A DNA stretch of 64,000 nucleotides, from positions 2,666,001 to 2,730,000 of the forward strand of contig JAPXFQ010000494.1 in NCBI GenBank assembly GCA_028564705.1, in the 5' to 3' direction. The notes below the pieces were generated by a model that did no database searches, was not told the origin of the DNA, and saw nothing but the letters and a program-made list of their open reading frames with translations. This document shows positions 22,982 through 64,000 of this stretch, piece after piece. This DNA is from Apricaphanius iberus (taxonomy: Eukaryota; Chordata; Actinopteri; Cyprinodontiformes; Aphaniidae). A program made the translations under genes and the position numbers. Within the stretch, counting starts at the first letter, position 1, and every line of letters starts with the position of its first letter.

Positions 22982-24527
22982 CAGTGGAGCAAAAAAGTAC
23001 TTAGTAGCCACCAATTATGGCTGCCAATGAGGTTGTCCAACTTAAAAGATGAGAGAGGCATGTAATATATTATCATAGGTACACTTCAGGTGTTAGAGAG
23101 TGTAAAAAAGAGGAAATTACATTTCATGATTTTTAAAGAATTGATTTTTATAATGTTGGGGAAAATAAGTGATCAACAACAAAATTTCCCCTAAATACTT
23201 TGCAATGTAACCTTGGTTGGCAATGAAAGAGCTCAAACATTTCCTGTCAATCTTCACCAGGTTTGCACACACTATAAACCTGTACATTTTGGCCCATTCA
23301 TCCATGCAGATGTTCTCTAGAGCAGGAATGTTTTAGCGCTGTCATTGGGCAACACAGACTTTCAATTCCTTCCACAGATTCTCTTTTGGTCTGGAGACTG
23401 GCTAGGCCACCACAAAACCTTGAAATGCTTTTTAATTACCCACTTTTTTGTTTCTTAGGGCAGTGTGTTTGGGATAATTTTCATGCTGGAGGATCCAGAC
23501 ACGTTTCATCTTCAACGCTCTCACTGATGGAAGGTTTTTGCCCAAAACCTCACAATAAAGGGGCCCCATTCATCCTTTCCTTAATATTAATTAGTTGTCT
23601 TGTCCCCTTTATAGAAAAACACCCCTAAAGCATGATGTTTCCAACCCCATGGGTATGGTGTGCTTTGGCCTCAACTCACCATTCTTCCACCTGTAAACAT
23701 GGCAAGTAGTGTTTATATTAATAGTTTTATTTTGGTCTCCTCTGACAACATAACATTCTCCCAATCCTCCTCTGGATCATCCAGATAGTCCTTGGCAAAC
23801 TTTAGACAGGCCTGGACATGTGCTGGCTTAAGCAGGGGGACCTTTCGACCACTACAGGATTTGGATTCATGACGACGTAGTGTGTTACTAATTGTAAGCT
23901 TTGTTACTGTGGTCCCAGCTCTCTTCAGATCATTGGCCAACTCCCCCCTGTGTAGTTTTGGGTTGTTTCCTCACCATTGTCAGGATCATGTGTACCCCCT
24001 AAGGAGATATTGCATGGAGCCTTAGTTTAAGGGAGATTGTCAGTGATCTTGTATTTATTTAATTTTCTAATATTTGCTCCAACATTGATCGCTTGTCACC
24101 AAGCTAAATTAGCTAATCCCAATCTTGTACAGGCGTACAGTCTTATCCCTGGTGTTCTGGGACAGCTGTCTACTCCTGGTCATTGTGGAGGTTGGAGTCT
24201 GATTGTTTGAAGGTGTGGACACGTGTCTTTTATAAAACAAGTTCAAACAGGTAACCTTAATACAGGTAACAAGTAGAGGACAGAAGAGCTTCTGAAATAA
24301 GAAGTAACAGGTCTGTTATTATTTATTATTAGTTTACTTATTTGTTTGTGCTAAATACTTAATTTCAGTTCAATTATACAAATACATTCTTAAATCTTCG
24401 AATGTGATTTCCTGGATTTCTGTCTCTTACAATTAATGTGTACCTATGATGAAAATTACAGATCTCTCATCTTTTTCCCCTGACAACTTGCACATCGGTG
24501 GCTGTAAAATACTTTTTGGCCCCACCG
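22982..24527 (-). mobile_element. Tc1-like element with decayed transposase
   Basis: 1546 bp between TA dinucleotides. The left end is CAGTGGAGCAAAAAAGTACT and the right end is its imperfect inverse (ACTTTTTGGCCCCACCG). Minus-strand transposase fragments appear at 23713-23940 and 23117-23305. Confidence 0.85.
23713..23940 (-). pseudogene. Tc1-like transposase fragment
   Basis: The 75-residue frame includes RRHESKSCSGRKVPLLKPAH and DDPEEDWENVMLSEETK, the DNA-binding tail and the first catalytic block. The expected catalytic Asp (SDETK in active relatives) is Glu here. A C-terminal piece (FIVCANLVKIDRKCLSSFIA) follows out of frame near 23200-23300. Confidence 0.85.
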
Positions 24528-24539
24528 TATGGCCACTCC

Positions 24540-25250
24540 AAAGCTTCAACATTCCTCACAGTCAAAGGAAACATGCTGATAAAAAAATAGAATTTTACTT
24601 TGAACATTAATATGCCAGGGGTATGAGTAATTTTAAGCTCAACTGTGTATAAAGCATGGCATTAGGAGGTCAGTGGACAGTAATATCACAAAAACTGGAT
24701 GTTTCCTCCAATTAATCATGGAGTTATGCCAAGAGACTGGCACAATTAATGAACTTCAGGAATCTCAAACAAGTACAGAGTGATTCCTACCAAGATACAA
24801 GCTCCTAGATTGTCTTTACTTCTGGACTAAGGAGTATGCGTTTGAAACAGTAGTTGTTCTTTTTAAATAAATCAGTCTTGGTTAAAAACTTCTTAAAATG
24901 TTCTGGGATACTATTTCATAGATTAAAGAACAATCATGCCACAATTCCAAAAGGTATGGATGGCACAAAACCAACATTACACATCAACTAAAACTTCCAT
25001 ACTAAAAGATGGGGGTGGCAGCATCATGGTGTGGGTTGTCTTTACTTCAGATAATTTTGAAAAGGCCTAGCCAGAGTCATGAACTAAACCTGACAGAAAA
25101 CCAGTGGGTTCAAGAGTGCTATGGAAAAGATTGGTCCACACAATCAGACAAATTTAGAGACTTTAGCTTTAGGTGGAGTGGACAAATATTGTTAAATCGA
25201 GATGTGGCATGGTGAAAGATGAACCAACTTTTAATTCACCTTAAGCATTT
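24540..25250 (+). pseudogene. Tc1-like remnant, plus strand
   Basis: The frame at 25009-25215 contains a worn GGSIMVWG-like block and PSQSHELNLTENQW, a degenerate form of the catalytic SPDLNPIENLW. The upstream 200-500 bases resemble the rest of such an element. Confidence 0.65.
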
Positions 25251-25259
25251 GAAGTATTA

Positions 25260-27777
25260 CTTTAAGAATCGGTATAATTATTGAAAATTTCAAAAAAGTT
25301 TTTTTTGTTTGTTTTTCAGTTGACTTCTACGTAATATGTGTAATAAAGATGGGAAGCTTAAAAAATAATTATCATGGTCCTATTTTTTATATCACAAAGA
25401 CCAAGACTACACTACAGAATACAAGATCTTCTTTTGGCAACCATTACTTGAAGGATTTCATTATAAACACATGCTTTGCAACAGCTCATTCCCAGTACAT
25501 ACTGCCACCATTTTACAAATATCAATCTATGAGTTGTATATCAAAGCTTGCTGCATCAGATTGCACAGCTGAGGTGATGAATTCCATCTGTTTCAGTAAT
25601 AGAATAACCTTAGTTTGCTTTGTCAGGATGCAAATGAGAAAAGGCATCCATGAACAATCTTTGACTTCAGACGAGATACCGCAATAACCGTCACATTCCA
25701 TTTTTACGGACAACAAAAATCAAGCACATATCTGATATGGTGTATTAGGAGATGAACAAATGCTCAACATATCTGGTGGAAATATGATACACTTACACTA
25801 AAAGGCCCTCTGTTTGAACATTAGTCCCTTTTAAGTATTTTCATTTTCAATCCTCAGGCAGTTGTGACATTATGGTTGTTGTTCATTAATATGTATTTCA
25901 CTATATGAGTATCTGTTCTGCAAAAACGGACTTAAATAAATTCTTGACTTTTGTAGCAATCGTATACCTTGGCACCATTGGCAAAAGTTCCTTGGAAGCT
26001 GAAACTAAACAGATAATGAGTAAAAAAAAAAAATGAAAGTAACTATGGTGGATTTCAGAACGTTTTTAAAGACCTCTCCTAACACTAAATACATTTTTTT
26101 TTGCACTTTTTCATTAGCAATAATATCATGCTTTAGCAAAATGTTTGTCTCCAGAACAATCAAAATAAAGTAAAATACTCTAATAGTGAAATATTTTAAA
26201 TTTTACAGAGCATAGCCAATGCTGCTTTAGTTTCCCCCCCTTTTAACTCTGTTCATACTTTTCATGCACTTAGCTCATCTTTATCCCAGATATTTACAGT
26301 ATGTACAAACAATAGAACCATACTTCTTAAGCATTCAAACAAAACTATACAAATATTCTGTTTTTGTTTTGTACCTGTTTCGACCCATTTTTAATGAATA
26401 AAATAATATATTTCTAAAATACAATCCCTGTGAGGGAACATGTTAGTTTTTTTCCTCCTACATACTTGCAGCCTTCTTTTATATACAGAAATCACTCAAT
26501 TGTCAAAAAATATGGATTTGTCAAACCCCTATTTTGGGACAAGCTTAGGGACCCCACAAAGAATCTCTAAGACGTCAAGGCAATGTATGTGATTTTCCCC
26601 TTAAAAGCCTGCAGAGGCTCTGGAGTTCAACCTAAAAGAACAATAACAACCTGCATGAATATCAGGGTTCAAACCAAAATACTGACATTTTGTTCCCCTC
26701 ACTGAGAGGGAGAACCAACTGACATCAAAGACAGAAACTGAATTACTGGGAGAATGCACATATTTGCTAAATTACAGAAATAATAAAAGCTCTTATGAAG
26801 AGAAATGTGGAAATAAAATGAAAACCATAAGAAAGACTGAAGGGCTAGACCATAAACGCACAAGCAAATACTTTTTTTGTCAAGAAGTCATGCATTTTCT
26901 TTTAAGGAGTTAACAACATATAGCCTGATACAGCTCACCATTACATTGAACATGATGAAAGGAATACATTGGACAATATGAAACAAATTCAAGTAATAAA
27001 GGGACTATATATATACAATAAAGCATAGTATCTTTTTAAAATAAAATGTTTTATCCCAATACACTTCAGCATGAATGTTTGAACCCCACTACATTCATTT
27101 TTAGTTCCACCCAGGTAGGCAGACTGGTGGGGTGGTGATGTAGGATTAGAAAGAATGTTAAGTTAAAATGGATTTAGTGGAATAACAAACCGTGGATTAA
27201 GAGTGGCTATGTGGGTTATCAATATGTTTAAAAAAACTGTCTTTGGGTGAATTTATTGGCCATAAAAAAACATGAAATACAATGAGTCCAGAGTGTTTCT
27301 GCATGGTCTCCATGTCTTTTGAGATTTTCTGCAACAGCCCTAACTTTCATCTCTCGAGATGCTCATATTTGACCAACCATCTCACCTCTGTCATCTCTTA
27401 TCACTGTCCAAAACCTCTTCATACCTCAAAAAACCAAAAACAAAAAAGCAGTCCATGAAAAAGTGCAAAAGATGCCATGAAGCCAATGTTCTGCACCCGT
27501 TGCCCCAGTTCGTTTAGTTTATAATCCTGTTGAAGTCACCAAGTCTGTGGAAAGGATACACATGTAAAAAAAAATGCTGTCATACAATGTAATAGTGGTT
27601 GTACCTGTAGCACTGCTCTAGTTGTAGTAATAGCAGCAGTGCTTGGACTGAGGTTTTTTTTTCCATTTTTTTCTTTTCTCGTTCTGTTCTCTTGTAAAAT
27701 GTCTCAGGTACAAACAGAAAAGAAAAGAGGAGTCAGGAGGGTGATGTCACATCGCAATAGGACTCTTCTGATGGGTC
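25260..27777 (-). other. camta1: Probable camta1 3' untranslated region
   Basis: The sequence left of the stop codon is AT-rich, free of recognisable transposons until about 25250, and has no convincing coding frame. A minus-strand AATAAA lies at 27252-27257. The human gene has a 3' untranslated region of several kilobases, so a longer form is possible. The true end cannot be fixed from sequence alone. Confidence 0.5.
27252..27257 (-). terminator. camta1: Candidate camta1 polyadenylation signal
   Basis: Canonical AATAAA on the minus strand, about 520 bases after the stop codon. Others may be used further left. Confidence 0.3.
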
Positions 27778-63342
<35,565 letters not shown>

Positions 63343-64000
63343 CTGAAAACATAAGCAATGATTAAAAAGGTCTTACAAGCAGATATACTTTTTCAAAAAG
63401 TATTCACTGTTAACCTCGCAACTATGATATAACGATGTTAACTCATGTAGGCGATAACCTGATTTAATTAATCTCTGCTGCCATCATGTGGTTATCCTAT
63501 GATATTCTGTCCAAAAACACTACTAGCACTGACTTAAGGTGCTGTGATGCCATCCAGAGGCTTAATGGTAGCATTACACAGGTAACATTAAACCTTAAAA
63601 ATCATACGGACAAATGGAGTCCTCAAAAAAAGCTACTGGAGATCATATTTGTGTAAAAAACAAAACAAAACCGTCAACAAAAATAAATAAATAAATAAAA
63701 ATAACACAATTTAATAAAGACCACAGTATCATGTTATTAATATATTAGAAACATACACCTTTTTTTTTTTTTTAATCATCATTCACTTCATTTTTAGTAT
63801 GGCTGCTGGACAGGGATGAGATTTCATTAAGTCTTTTAAACTGAATTTTGGCAAAAGAGGTATGAGGTATTGTCTCCTAAAGTAAACCAAAGCTTTAGCT
63901 GTAAATGGGACATTATAATAGCCTCTTCTAGTCTGAGCAGCCCATGTCTTTGACTTCAGTTTGATGTGTTTTTCCATACGGGCAAAAAAAAAAAATAGGG
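63343..64000. other. camta1: camta1 intron upstream of exon A
   Basis: AT-rich sequence with an AAAT run and a poly-T run. No further camta1 exon was recognised up to the window edge. Confidence 0.5.

Overview
This window is nuclear DNA of a vertebrate, almost certainly a ray-finned (teleost) fish. It is AT-rich and intron-rich. Its genes are vertebrate-specific, with short exons and GT-AG introns. Its repeats are typical of teleosts: many Tc1/mariner transposons, TTAA- and hAT-type MITEs, a tRNA-headed retroposon with a GGAT tail, and long tetranucleotide microsatellites. I cannot name the species. No operons, CRISPR arrays, rRNA or tRNA genes were seen.

Three genes can be read. (1) ccdc50, minus strand, occupies the left end. 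Coding exon 1 (14913-14961) and exon 2 (126-188) are present; the rest lies left of base 1. They are separated by a 14.7 kb intron packed with transposons. (2) uts2, plus strand, 18147-20043, has four coding exons that join to a 129-residue urotensin II precursor ending in the cyclic CFWKYC peptide. A TATA box lies just upstream. It is head-to-head with ccdc50. (3) camta1, minus strand, 27778-63342, is represented by its last 15 coding exons (800 residues plus stop): the TIG domain, a Gly-rich linker, ankyrin repeats, IQ motifs and the C-terminus. Its CG-1 half lies right of the window. It is tail-to-tail with uts2. All 15 exons stay in frame, and they include a 21-nt microexon.

Repeats by region. 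1.4-9 kb: three TTAA-flanked MITEs, one hAT MITE with an 8-bp duplication, one SINE-like retroposon with an 11-bp duplication, and a full-length Tc1-like element with an intact 347-residue transposase whose catalytic spacing is DD38E. 11-15 kb: a decayed Tc1 copy, then one Tc1-like element nested inside another, ending about 125 bp from ccdc50 coding exon 1. 19-25 kb: Tc1 remnants in uts2 intron 3 and in the uts2-camta1 gap. 27.9-29.2 kb: a nearly identical but internally deleted DD38E element in the last camta1 intron. 29-40 kb: further Tc1 remnants between camta1 exons. 41-62 kb: one 21.6 kb camta1 intron with microsatellites, perfect palindromes, two more Tc1 remnants and a CpG-rich block.

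The most interesting points are the ccdc50-uts2-camta1 linkage, which joins neighbours of the two human urotensin loci, and the matched pair of DD38E elements. One of the pair is intact. The other is a deletion derivative that keeps the DNA-binding half of its transposase but has lost the first catalytic Asp. No wholly new gene system was found.
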